From Paraburkholderia phenazinium (GTDB taxonomy: Bacteria > Pseudomonadota > Gammaproteobacteria > Burkholderiales > Burkholderiaceae): DNA of 64,000 bases. The first letter of the stretch is position 1, and every line of letters begins with the position of its first letter. A program made the translations under genes and the position numbers. Location of the stretch: NCBI RefSeq assembly GCF_900100735.1, contig NZ_FNCJ01000001.1, positions 590,427 to 654,426 on the forward strand, in the 5' to 3' direction. Below, piece by piece: positions 56,338 to 64,000 of the stretch. The notes beneath the pieces are model-generated. The model saw only the letters and a program-made list of their open reading frames with translations. It made no database searches and had not been told where the DNA came from.

Positions 56338-57569
56338 ATATCTATGCAGTAGGCGGAGCGATTCGCGACGAGTTGCTGGGCGTGCCGGTTCAGGACCGCG
56401 ATTACGTGGTGGTCGGCGCGACACCTGAGCAGATGGTGGCGCAGGGCTACCGGCCGGTCGGCAAGGATTTCCCGGTGTTCCTGCATCCGCAGACGCACGA
56501 GGAATATGCGCTGGCGCGCACCGAGCGCAAGACGGCGGCCGGCTACCACGGCTTCCAGTTCTTCTACGCCCCGGACGTGACGCTCGAAGAAGATCTGGCG
56601 CGACGCGATCTGACGATCAATGCGATGGCGCGTGAAGTGCGGCCGGATGGTTCATTAACTGGCCCCGTGGTCGACCCGTTCAACGGCCAGGCCGATCTGC
56701 AGGCACGGGTGTTCCGTCATGTGAGCGATGCGTTCCTGGAAGACCCTGTGCGGATCTTGCGGGTGGCGCGGTTTGCGGCGCGCTTCACCGATTTCACGGT
56801 GGCGCCGGAGACGATGGAACTGATGCGCAAGATGGTGAGCGCGGGCGAGGTGGATGCGCTGGTTGCGGAGCGGGTGTGGCAGGAGGTGTCACGCGGCTTG
56901 ATGGAGCGACAGCCATCGCGGATGTTTGCGGTGCTGCGCGAATGCGGGGCGCTAGCGCGGATCTTGCCGGAGATCGATGCGTTGTACGGTGTGCCGCAGC
57001 GGGCGGATTATCACCCTGAGGTTGATACCGGGGTGCATGTGATGATGGTGGTGGATTACGCTGCGGCGCGGGGGTATGCGTTGGCGGTGCGGTTTGCGGC
57101 GCTCACGCATGATCTGGGCAAGGCGACCACGCCCGAGGATGTGTTGCCACGGCATATCGGGCACGAAGGACGCAGTGTGGATTTGCTGAAGCCTTTGTCT
57201 GAGAGGCTGCGCGTGCCGAATGAGTGCCGGGATCTGGCGGTTCTGGTTGCTCGGGAGCATGGGAATATTCATCGCGTCATGGAGACGGGGGCTGCTGGGG
57301 TTGTGCGGCTTCTTGAGAGATGTGATGCGATTCGGAAACCTGGGCGGTTTGCTGAGGCGTTGCAGGCATGTGAGGCGGATGCTCGCGGGCGGCTTGGGTT
57401 TGAATTGCGGGAGTATCCACAGGCTGAACGGCTTAGGGTCGCTCTTGTCGCTGCGCGGGCTGTTGATGCCGGGGCTGTGGCTAAGAGTTTTGCTGATCGG
57501 CCTGAGCTCATTAAAGATGCTGTGCAGAGGGAGAGGGTTCGGGCGGTGGCTACTGCACTTCAGGAGTAG
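56334..57569 (+). CDS. cca: Multifunctional CCA tRNA nucleotidyltransferase
   Basis: Adds CCA to tRNA 3' ends; this class also has an HD domain with phosphatase/phosphodiesterase activity. The 411-residue protein (E. coli 412) opens MNIYAVGGAIRDELLGVPV, has DRDYVVVG with the metal-binding acidic pair, ARRDLTINAMA, and the HD motif LTHDLGKATTPE near residue 260. The start overlaps the glutathione transferase stop. The last third has a lower, less biased third-position GC content than the first part. Confidence 0.96.
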   Translation: MNIYAVGGAIRDELLGVPVQDRDYVVVGATPEQMVAQGYRPVGKDFPVFLHPQTHEEYALARTERKTAAGYHGFQFFYAPDVTLEEDLARRDLTINAMAREVRPDGSLTGPVVDPFNGQADLQARVFRHVSDAFLEDPVRILRVARFAARFTDFTVAPETMELMRKMVSAGEVDALVAERVWQEVSRGLMERQPSRMFAVLRECGALARILPEIDALYGVPQRADYHPEVDTGVHVMMVVDYAAARGYALAVRFAALTHDLGKATTPEDVLPRHIGHEGRSVDLLKPLSERLRVPNECRDLAVLVAREHGNIHRVMETGAAGVVRLLERCDAIRKPGRFAEALQACEADARGRLGFELREYPQAERLRVALVAARAVDAGAVAKSFADRPELIKDAVQRERVRAVATALQE

Positions 57570-57619
57570 CTTGGCGTTGCTCTTGCCTGCGGCGCCTTGG
57601 TTTTTGGTTGGTTTGCCTA

Positions 57620-58175
57620 CGGTGTTGGCCTTTCCTTGTATTCTTAGTGGTCTATTAGGTTCGCCCCTGTGCGGGGCGGCACTTACTTTCTTTGCCGCCG
57701 CAAAGAAAGTAAGCAAAGAAAGCGGGCTCACACCGCCAGCTTGTAGTGAGCCATCTCGGTACACCTCCGGGAACGGCCCAAGACGAGACCTGCTCTCGCG
57801 CCACAAACGTTTGTGACAAGGGTGTCATCCGTTCCAGCGTTGCGCTACGCGCCCCGCCGAAGGGCATACCCCCTTCTGCAAACTCCGTAGGTATTCTAAC
57901 TATCGTGGCTTACCCGTTTTCCCTTGCAAACCCAGCCGCGACGCACGTAGTGCGGAGTGGGGTGGATGAGCGCTGTGTCACTAACGTGGGAGATGCGAGG
58001 GCAGGTCTCGTCTTGGGCCGTTTCCGTTAGCAAACCTAGATGTCTCACTACGAGCTAGCGGAGTGAAGCCCGCTTTCTTTGCTTACTTTCTTTGCGGCGG
58101 CAAAGAAAGTAAGTGCCGCCCCGCACAGGGGCGAAGCTAATAGACCACTAAGAATACAAGGAAAGGCCAACACCG
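57620..58175. repeat. Dispersed long inverted-repeat element (copy B)
   Basis: The left arm (57620-57793) and right arm (58001-58175) match in inverse orientation, nearly perfectly over the outer 110 bases (with the CTTACTTTCTTTGC hairpin of copy A) and with many changes in the inner 65. The spacer is 207 bases. Both arms are plainly homologous to copy A at 11200-11832, including their outer borders (GGTGTTGGCCTTTCC). Copy B sits between convergent genes cca and DUF2905. Frames inside it look like by-products of the repeat. Confidence 0.9.
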
Positions 58176-58221
58176 CAGGAACACAGCCCACCCGCCGGGA
58201 GGCAAAATCAAAAACCCAGCA

Positions 58222-58416
58222 CTACAAAACCTTAACCAACAAACTCAAAACCATAGACAAAACAAGGGTGGACATAAACGGAAACGGATACTCCTTCCCA
58301 AACATCCTCAGAGTGACATCCCCGGGCATCCGCCCAACCCCAAACTTCCTGAGCCAAGGCCAACAACTCGACAAAATGGCCACGGCGACAAACGTAGTCA
58401 ACAACCACCGAATCAT
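58222..58416 (-). CDS. DUF2905 small membrane protein
   Basis: A 64-residue protein with two hydrophobic segments (about 4-22 and 46-63) and between them the family pattern KFGVGRMPGDVTLRMFGKEYPFPF, which is the hallmark of DUF2905. Function is unknown. It follows the MidA-like gene on the same strand by 53 bases and ends near copy B of the inverted-repeat element. Confidence 0.88.
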   Translation of the reverse strand: MIRWLLTTFVAVAILSSCWPWLRKFGVGRMPGDVTLRMFGKEYPFPFMSTLVLSMVLSLLVKVL

Positions 58417-58469
58417 CGCGATCCCCTAACGGAGTTGCAAACCGTAACTGCCCCTCAACCCGAACGGGT

Positions 58470-59663
58470 TCACAGCGTGTGCGTCCTATCCCCACTCGCA
58501 AACGCATCGAGTGTCTCCTCAATGCCCCGCGAAAACGCGATCACCTTGAACAACTCACCCATCTCCGCCTCGGACAACAACTTCTGCACCGCATTCGCCG
58601 CAGGCAAAAATCGCGCGGTATCGGTCGGGTCAATCTCCCCCAACACCTCTGTAATCCCCGCATTCAACAGAAACCGCGCCTGCGACGTATACCCCAGCAA
58701 ATCTGCTCCAGTATCCACACCCGCCTCGGCAATCCCCGTAAACTCTACGTGCGCCGTAATGTCCTGCAAGCCCGGATACAAAAACGGATCGCCATGCGCA
58801 CGGTGGCGGTAGTGGCACATCAACGTCCCCTGCTCACGCTGCGCGTGATAGTACTCATGCCGCGGAAACCCATAGTCGATCAGCAAAGCAGCGCCCCGCG
58901 TCAGCATCGTGCAGATGGTTCGCGTAAAAGCCCGCGCCGCTTCGTGCGTCTCCGTTACGTACGCGACGTCCATTTCCAGACTCGACAGAAATTCGACGTC
59001 CTGCGGCGCGCTCACCGGCCGGTCGGCAAAAGCGAACCCGTCGTCCCGAATCGTCACGCCGCGTTCCTGCCAGGCTCCGTCCGCATGCGCAAAGAGCCGC
59101 ACCGGCATCGCATCCAGTACCTCGTTGCCGATCACCACGCCTTCGAATTGCTCGGGTAACGCATCCAGCCAGCGCACGCGCGCCGCGAGCGACGGCGCCT
59201 GCGCTTCGATCGTCTCGCGTTGCCGCTCACGCAATTCGCCCGATAAGTCCACGATCGAATAGGTCTCGAACGAGGCGCCCAATTCGTCCAGTGCGTTCAG
59301 CAGGCCCGCCGCCAGCTTGCCCGTGCCGGCGCCGAATTCCATCACGTGGCGTGTGCCGCTCGCTTCCAGCGCCTGCGCGACCGGTCGAGCCAGCGTAGCG
59401 GCGAACAGCGGCGACAGCTCCGGGGCCGTCACGAAGTCGCTGCCGTCCTCCGGACGGCGGCCGAATTTGATCGATCCGCCGCCGTAGTAGCCCAGCCCCG
59501 GTGCGTATAAGGCCTGCTCCATATAGCGGTCGAACGGCAGCCAGCCGCCAGCTTGCGCGATCTCCGTGCGGATCTGCGCAGACAGCGCTTCCGACTGCGC
59601 AAGCGCGCTCGGGCCGGGAGCAGGTAAACTATCGGGTTGGTGAGCTTTCGGATTCATCCGCAT
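58470..59663 (-). CDS. MidA/NDUFAF7-like SAM-dependent methyltransferase
   Basis: A class I methyltransferase of the MidA family; the mitochondrial member methylates a complex I subunit. The 397-residue protein (ATG at 59663, or 59657) contains PFDRYMEQALYAPGLGYYGGG near the N-terminus, TAPELSPLFAATLARPV, the SAM motif EFGAGTGKLAAGLL and VIGNEVLDAMPVRLF. All are typical of the family. Its start is only 7 bases from the divergent SDR gene. The bacterial substrate is unknown; the NDUFA9-like gene nearby may be a coincidence. Confidence 0.9.
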   Translation of the reverse strand: MRMNPKAHQPDSLPAPGPSALAQSEALSAQIRTEIAQAGGWLPFDRYMEQALYAPGLGYYGGGSIKFGRRPEDGSDFVTAPELSPLFAATLARPVAQALEASGTRHVMEFGAGTGKLAAGLLNALDELGASFETYSIVDLSGELRERQRETIEAQAPSLAARVRWLDALPEQFEGVVIGNEVLDAMPVRLFAHADGAWQERGVTIRDDGFAFADRPVSAPQDVEFLSSLEMDVAYVTETHEAARAFTRTICTMLTRGAALLIDYGFPRHEYYHAQREQGTLMCHYRHRAHGDPFLYPGLQDITAHVEFTGIAEAGVDTGADLLGYTSQARFLLNAGITEVLGEIDPTDTARFLPAANAVQKLLSEAEMGELFKVIAFSRGIEETLDAFASGDRTHTL

Positions 59664-59670
59664 ATTGTAA

Positions 59671-60495
59671 ATGACCGTCCCCTCCGACACTTCCACTGTC
59701 CACGCCCGTTCGGCCGCTGTTCCGCGCGTCGTCCTGATCACCGGCGCCGCCCGGCGGATCGGCCGGGCGCTCGCGCTCGGCTTTGCCAGCCGGGGCTGGG
59801 ACGTGGCTGTGCATTACGGAAAATCGCGGGCGGAGGCCGACGAGGTGGTGGCAGAAATCGCCGCCCTCGGCCGCCGGGCGGTCGCGCTGCAGGCGGATCT
59901 GGCCGTCGAGGCCGAGGTCGCCCGGCTCGTGCCGGAATGTACGGCAGCGCTCGGCCGGCCGGTGTGTATCGTCAACAATGCCTCCCAGTTCGACGAAGAT
60001 ACCGCCCGCGACGTCGGTTACGAGCGTTTGCTGACCCATACGGCCATCAATCTCGGCGCGCCGCTCGTGCTGGCGCGTATGCTGTACGAGGTCACGCCCG
60101 AAGCCGCCCGCAGCGACGAAACGCTGCGCGCCGTGGTCGTGAACGTGCTGGACCAGAAGCTGTACAACATGAATCCGGATTACCTGTCCTACACGCTGTC
60201 CAAGGCGGCGTTGCAGACAGCCACCGTTGCGCTGGCTCAGGCGCTGGCGCCGAAGCTGCGCGTGGTGGGCCTCGCGCCCGGCCTGACGTTGCAGTCCGGC
60301 GATCAGACCCCGGAAGGTTTTGCCGAAGCTCATCGTGTCACCCCGCTTGGCCGGGCGTCGCGGCCCGAGGATATCGTCGCCGCCGCGCTGTATCTGGCCG
60401 AGGCGGCGGGCGTGACCGGAACGACGCTGGTCGTCGACGGTGGTCAGCACCTCGTGCCGTCCCCCCGTGACGTGATGTTTTTGACGGGCGCCTGA
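59671..60495 (+). CDS. Pteridine-reductase-like short-chain dehydrogenase
   Basis: A 274-residue SDR enzyme. It has the nucleotide site ITGAARRIGRALALGFA, NNASQF (the NNAG position) and the catalytic YxxxK as YTLSK near residue 185, with an Asp-X-X-Lys-like VVNVLDQKLYN segment that is typical of pteridine reductases (PTR1/FolM). Being followed by folB, it is probably a dihydropteridine or dihydrofolate reductase-like enzyme. Translation begins only 7 bases from the start of the divergent MidA-like gene. Confidence 0.87.
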   Translation: MTVPSDTSTVHARSAAVPRVVLITGAARRIGRALALGFASRGWDVAVHYGKSRAEADEVVAEIAALGRRAVALQADLAVEAEVARLVPECTAALGRPVCIVNNASQFDEDTARDVGYERLLTHTAINLGAPLVLARMLYEVTPEAARSDETLRAVVVNVLDQKLYNMNPDYLSYTLSKAALQTATVALAQALAPKLRVVGLAPGLTLQSGDQTPEGFAEAHRVTPLGRASRPEDIVAAALYLAEAAGVTGTTLVVDGGQHLVPSPRDVMFLTGA

Positions 60496-60575
60496 ATGCG
60501 CGCGGCCTGGGAAGGCCGTTGTGTCTTGATGCGCCCCCTTGCGTGCCCCGCACGCCTTTTTTGACTGGAACGACC

Positions 60576-60971
60576 ATGTTTGCCGCTCTTTCGCACCCCC
60601 GGCTAGCCGATTGCCGCCGGCTTTTTCTGCGCAATTACGAAGTGCACATCAATATCGGCGTGCACGATTTCGAAAAGCGCGGCGAGCAGCGCGTCGTGAT
60701 CAACGTCGAATTGTTCGTGCCGCTCGCGCTCTCGACCCCCGTCGAAGACAAGCTGCGCGAAGTCGTCGACTACGACTTCATGCGCGCCACCGTGGCGCGC
60801 CGCGTCGAACGCGGTCACATTCATCTGCAGGAAACGCTCTGCGACGACCTCGTGAGCGCGCTGCTCTCGCACCCGCAGGTGCGCGCGGCCCGCGTGTCGA
60901 CCGAAAAGCCGGACGTCTATCCGGACTGCGACGCGGTCGGCGTCGAAGTCTTCCGTATCAAAGAGGATTGA
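60576..60971 (+). CDS. folB: Dihydroneopterin aldolase family protein
   Basis: FolB splits dihydroneopterin in folate synthesis; the FolX epimerase is closely related. The 131-residue protein has LRNYEVHINIGVHDFEKRGEQ, VVDYDFMRATVA and LVSALLSHPQVRAARVSTEKP, the usual motifs. The start at 60576 is chosen over an ATG at 60519 because the conserved part begins just after it. It lies between the pteridine-reductase-like gene and ttcA. Confidence 0.92.
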   Translation: MFAALSHPRLADCRRLFLRNYEVHINIGVHDFEKRGEQRVVINVELFVPLALSTPVEDKLREVVDYDFMRATVARRVERGHIHLQETLCDDLVSALLSHPQVRAARVSTEKPDVYPDCDAVGVEVFRIKED

Positions 60972-60974
60972 GGC

Positions 60975-61988
60975 ATGAACGCTCCTGACATCCTGAACGC
61001 CGGGACGGCTGAGACTCTCGCGGCCGGCGAGGGCGCCGCAGCGACCGCCGAACGGCCCGCCAAGCCCGCTCTGACGCGCCGCGAGCAGAAAGAAGCCTAC
61101 GAGAACAACAAGCTTTTCAAGCGGCTCGCGCGTCTCGTCGGTCAGGCGATCGGTGACTTCAACATGATCGAGGAAGGCGACAAGGTGATGGTTTGCCTGT
61201 CGGGCGGCAAAGACAGCTACGCGATGCTCGACGTGCTGATGCGCCTGCGCGAACGCGCGCCGATTCATTTCGACATCGTGGCGGTGAACCTCGACCAGAA
61301 GCAGCCGGGCTTTCCGGAGCACGTGCTGCCGGAATACCTGAAGCAACTGGATATCCCGTTCCATATCGAGAACCAGGACACCTACAGCATCGTCAAGCGG
61401 CTGGTGCCGGAAGGCAAGACCACCTGCTCGCTGTGCTCGCGGCTGCGCCGCGGCATCCTGTACCGCGTGGCGGGGGAACTGGGCGCCACCAAGATCGCGC
61501 TTGGCCACCATCGCGACGACATCCTGCAGACGCTGCTGCTGAACCTGTTCTACGGCGGCAAGCTGAAGGGCATGCCGCCCAAGCTGCAATCGGACGACGG
61601 CAGGAATATCGTGATCCGGCCGCTCGCCTACGTGAAGGAGACCGATCTGGAGAAATACGCGGAGTTGCGCGAATTTCCGATCATTCCGTGCAACCTGTGC
61701 GGCAGCCAGCCCAATCTGAAGCGCGCGGAAATGAAGGCGTTGATCCGCGATTGGGACAAACGCTTCCCGGGGCGCGTCGAGAACATGTTCAACGCGCTAT
61801 CGAACATCGTGCCGTCGCATCTGATGGATCACAAGCTGTTCCCCTTCGCCGATCTGCGCGCGACGGGCGAGGCCGATCCGCACGGCGATATCGCTTTCGA
61901 CGAAGAACCGTGCTCGACCGGTTCCGACGAGGGCGCACCGTTCAATGGATCGAAGCCGATTTCCATCGTGCAGTTTGACGATCTTTGA
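60975..61988 (+). CDS. ttcA: tRNA 2-thiocytidine(32) synthetase
   Basis: TtcA puts sulfur on cytidine 32 of certain tRNAs with an iron-sulfur cluster. The 337-residue protein has the PP-loop ATP motif [10 protein letters not shown] near residue 77 and the two CxxC motifs as [10 protein letters not shown] and [12 protein letters not shown]. It begins 3 bases after folB. A double hairpin terminator follows. Confidence 0.96.
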   Translation: MNAPDILNAGTAETLAAGEGAAATAERPAKPALTRREQKEAYENNKLFKRLARLVGQAIGDFNMIEEGDKVMVCLSGGKDSYAMLDVLMRLRERAPIHFDIVAVNLDQKQPGFPEHVLPEYLKQLDIPFHIENQDTYSIVKRLVPEGKTTCSLCSRLRRGILYRVAGELGATKIALGHHRDDILQTLLLNLFYGGKLKGMPPKLQSDDGRNIVIRPLAYVKETDLEKYAELREFPIIPCNLCGSQPNLKRAEMKALIRDWDKRFPGRVENMFNALSNIVPSHLMDHKLFPFADLRATGEADPHGDIAFDEEPCSTGSDEGAPFNGSKPISIVQFDDL

Positions 61989-62015
61989 CGTAAGGTCGTT
62001 GCAGCATCGATAGGC

Positions 62016-62074
62016 CCTGCGAGCCCGGTGCCGCAGGGCTCGCAGGCCGCCGGCGCACGCCCGGCGGCCTGGTT
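62016..62074 (+). terminator. Double hairpin terminator after ttcA
   Basis: An 11-base stem (CCTGCGAGCCC 62016-62026 with GGGCTCGCAGG 62036-62046) is followed by a second stem of 9 bases (GGCCGCCGG 62045-62053 with CCGGCGGCC 62061-62069) and GGTTT. It separates ttcA from glmU. The two stems share two bases and could be alternative. Confidence 0.75.
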
Positions 62075-62133
62075 TGCCGTGATGGGCCGCATGCTAGAAT
62101 TGCAGGCTCCAAACTCGTCCCCTCGCCGACGCC

Positions 62134-63495
62134 ATGAACATCGTAATTTTGGCGGCAGGCACCGGTAAGCGCATGCGCTCTGCGCTGCCCAAGGTGCTCC
62201 ATCCCCTGGCTGGCCGGCCGCTCCTGTCTCACGTCATCGACACCGCCCGTACGCTCAAGCCTTCCCGGCTCGTCGTGGTGATCGGCCATGGCGGCGACGC
62301 TGTGCGCGCGGCAGTGGCCGCGCCTGACGTGCTGTTTGCCGTGCAGGAGCAGCAGCTCGGCACGGGGCACGCCGTCCAGCAGGCCTTGCCCTTGCTCGAT
62401 CCCACCGTGCCGACGCTGGTGCTCTACGGCGACGTGCCGCTCACGCGGGCCAGCACGCTCAAGCGTCTGGTCGACAGTGCCGCCGAAGGTTGCTACGGCG
62501 TGCTCACCGTGACGCTCGACGATCCGTCGGGTTACGGGCGCATCGTGCGCGACCAGACGGGCTGCGTGGTGCGCATCGTCGAGCAGAAGGACGCGACGCC
62601 GGAACAACTGCGCATCGCTGAAATCAACACCGGCATTGTCGTGACGCCTACCGCGCAACTTGGCATGTGGCTCGCGGCGCTGAAGAACGACAACGCCCAA
62701 GGCGAGTTCTACCTCACCGATGTGGTCGAGCGTGCGATCGAAGCCGGTTTCGAGGTCGTCTCTGCGCAACCGGATGAAGAGTGGGAAACCCTCGGCGTCA
62801 ACAGCAAGCAGCAGTTGGCCGAGCTGGAACGGGTGCATCAGCACAACGTCGCCGAAGCGCTGCTGGTGGCGGGCGTCACGCTGGCCGACCCGGCGCGTAT
62901 CGACGTGCGCGGCACGCTCGAATGCGGCCGCGATGTCTCGATCGACGTGAACTGCGTGTTCGAAGGGCATGTGGCGCTCGCGGACAACGTGACCATCGGC
63001 CCGAACTGCGTGATCCGCGATTCGAAGCTAGGCGCGGGCACGCGGGTCGAAGCGTTCACGCATATCGAAGGCGCCGAAATCGGCGCGAACGTGGGGCTTG
63101 GACCGTATGCGCGGTTGCGCCCAGGGGCGTCGCTGCAGGACGAGTCGCATGTCGGCAACTTCGTCGAAGTGAAGAACGCCGTGATCGGCCATGGCTCGAA
63201 GGCGGGCCACCTGACCTATATCGGCGACGCGGATATCGGCGCGCGCGTGAACGTCGGCGCGGGCACCATCACCTGCAACTACGACGGTGCGAACAAGCAC
63301 CGCACGATCATCGAAGACGATGTGTTTGTTGGCTCGGATACGCAGTTTGTCGCGCCGGTGCGCGTCGGCCGCGGCGTGACGATTGCCGCGGGCACGACGG
63401 TCTGGAAGGACGTCGCCGAGAACGTGTTGGTGCTGAACGACAAGACCCAGACGAGCAAGACGGGCTTCATTCGTCCGATCAAAAAGAAAAGCTGA
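62134..63495 (+). CDS. glmU: Bifunctional GlmU (UDP-GlcNAc pyrophosphorylase/acetyltransferase)
   Basis: GlmU acetylates glucosamine-1-phosphate and couples it to UTP to make UDP-GlcNAc for peptidoglycan and lipopolysaccharide. The 453-residue protein has the N-terminal uridyltransferase motif [20 protein letters not shown] and a C-terminal left-handed beta helix (hexapeptide repeats; for example [20 protein letters not shown]). Length is normal (about 456). It is followed 64 bases later by glmS. Confidence 0.97.
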   Translation: MNIVILAAGTGKRMRSALPKVLHPLAGRPLLSHVIDTARTLKPSRLVVVIGHGGDAVRAAVAAPDVLFAVQEQQLGTGHAVQQALPLLDPTVPTLVLYGDVPLTRASTLKRLVDSAAEGCYGVLTVTLDDPSGYGRIVRDQTGCVVRIVEQKDATPEQLRIAEINTGIVVTPTAQLGMWLAALKNDNAQGEFYLTDVVERAIEAGFEVVSAQPDEEWETLGVNSKQQLAELERVHQHNVAEALLVAGVTLADPARIDVRGTLECGRDVSIDVNCVFEGHVALADNVTIGPNCVIRDSKLGAGTRVEAFTHIEGAEIGANVGLGPYARLRPGASLQDESHVGNFVEVKNAVIGHGSKAGHLTYIGDADIGARVNVGAGTITCNYDGANKHRTIIEDDVFVGSDTQFVAPVRVGRGVTIAAGTTVWKDVAENVLVLNDKTQTSKTGFIRPIKKKS

Positions 63496-63559
63496 AGGGC
63501 CTCCGGCGTGCGACCTCTGCACGCCTTGAAACCTCCCCCCTGCTAAGGATCAAGAATCT

Positions 63560-64000
63560 ATGTGCGGCATTGTTGGCGCGGTTGCGCAGCGTAATATCGT
63601 TCCCGTCCTGATCGAAGGACTGCGTCGCCTCGAATATCGCGGCTACGATTCGTGCGGCGTCGCCGTGCTGGCCAATGGCGAACCGCAGCGCGCGCGCAGC
63701 GTCGCGCGGGTGGCGGATCTCGACGAACAGGTGCGCGAGAGCCACCTTGAAGGCACCACGGGGATTGCCCACACGCGCTGGGCGACGCACGGCGCGCCGG
63801 TCACGGACAACGCCCACCCGATCTTCTCGAGCAACGCGCTGGCGCTGGTGCATAACGGCATCATCGAGAACTACGAAACATTGCGCGAGACGCTGCGCGG
63901 CAAGGGCTACGAGTTCGTCTCGCAGACCGATACGGAAGTGATCGCGCATCTGGTGCATAGCCTGTATCAGGGCGATCTGTTCGCTGCGGTGCGCGCGGCG
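63560..64000 (+). CDS. glmS: Glucosamine-fructose-6-phosphate aminotransferase GlmS (3' end outside window)
   Basis: GlmS makes glucosamine-6-phosphate from fructose-6-phosphate and glutamine. The first 147 residues are visible: catalytic Cys2 in [42 protein letters not shown] and HNGIIENYE, all of the glutamine amidotransferase domain. The frame is open at the window edge. Together with glmU it forms the amino-sugar pair. Confidence 0.97.
   Translation, partial: MCGIVGAVAQRNIVPVLIEGLRRLEYRGYDSCGVAVLANGEPQRARSVARVADLDEQVRESHLEGTTGIAHTRWATHGAPVTDNAHPIFSSNALALVHNGIIENYETLRETLRGKGYEFVSQTDTEVIAHLVHSLYQGDLFAAVRAA

Overview
The window is a GC-rich, gene-dense chromosomal stretch that looks like a beta-proteobacterium of the Burkholderiaceae, most likely Paraburkholderia. 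The grounds are the flagellar gene order, an S-adenosylhomocysteine (SAH) riboswitch before ahcY, the protein families and their wording, and dispersed inverted-repeat elements of a kind I remember from that group. No species can be named from sequence alone. I see no rRNA, tRNA, CRISPR array, prophage or intact insertion sequence.

Bases 1-22740 are one large flagellar locus. The plus strand carries flgI (cut by the window edge), flgJ, ycgR, flgK and flgL. The minus strand carries fliLMNOPQR and, upstream of it, fliFGHIJK. The plus strand then resumes with fliE, fliS, a fliT-like gene, a second FliK-like gene and a stand-alone FlhB C-terminal domain. FliA (sigma-28) type promoters can be read before ycgR, flgK and fliS. 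Between fliL and fliK lies a long element with two perfectly matching 175-base inverted arms. A second, more diverged copy lies downstream of cca near 57.6-58.2 kb.

Bases 22.8-32.3 kb hold mixed metabolic and envelope genes: coniferyl-aldehyde dehydrogenase, an AidB-like acyl-CoA dehydrogenase and a divergent GMC alcohol dehydrogenase preceded by a near-perfect 50-base palindrome. They are followed by a DUF937-membrane-OmpA fusion protein, a LysR regulator and a family 2 glycosyltransferase.

Bases 32.4-35.4 kb are a methionine-cycle unit: SAH riboswitch, ahcY, a small four-helix membrane protein and metF. Bases 35.7-44.4 kb are a dipeptide ABC transporter with two tandem substrate-binding proteins, then dppBCDF and a translationally coupled TraB/GumN protein. 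A TPR-glycosyltransferase fusion follows. Bases 46.6-52 kb are a 5-oxoproline utilisation locus (pxpB-pxpC-pxpA plus the membrane pair DUF969-DUF979) with a divergent MarR-type regulator and a candidate operator between them.

The last part is housekeeping: 5-formyl-THF cyclo-ligase, a lytic transglycosylase lipoprotein, an NDUFA9-like protein, a glutathione transferase, cca, DUF2905, a MidA-like methyltransferase, a pteridine-reductase-like SDR, folB, ttcA, glmU and the start of glmS. The most unusual items are the long inverted-repeat elements, the palindrome before the GMC gene, the FliK2 plus orphan FlhB-C pair, and the DUF937-OmpA fusion. All functional statements are inferred from sequence motifs and recalled family knowledge; no search was run.
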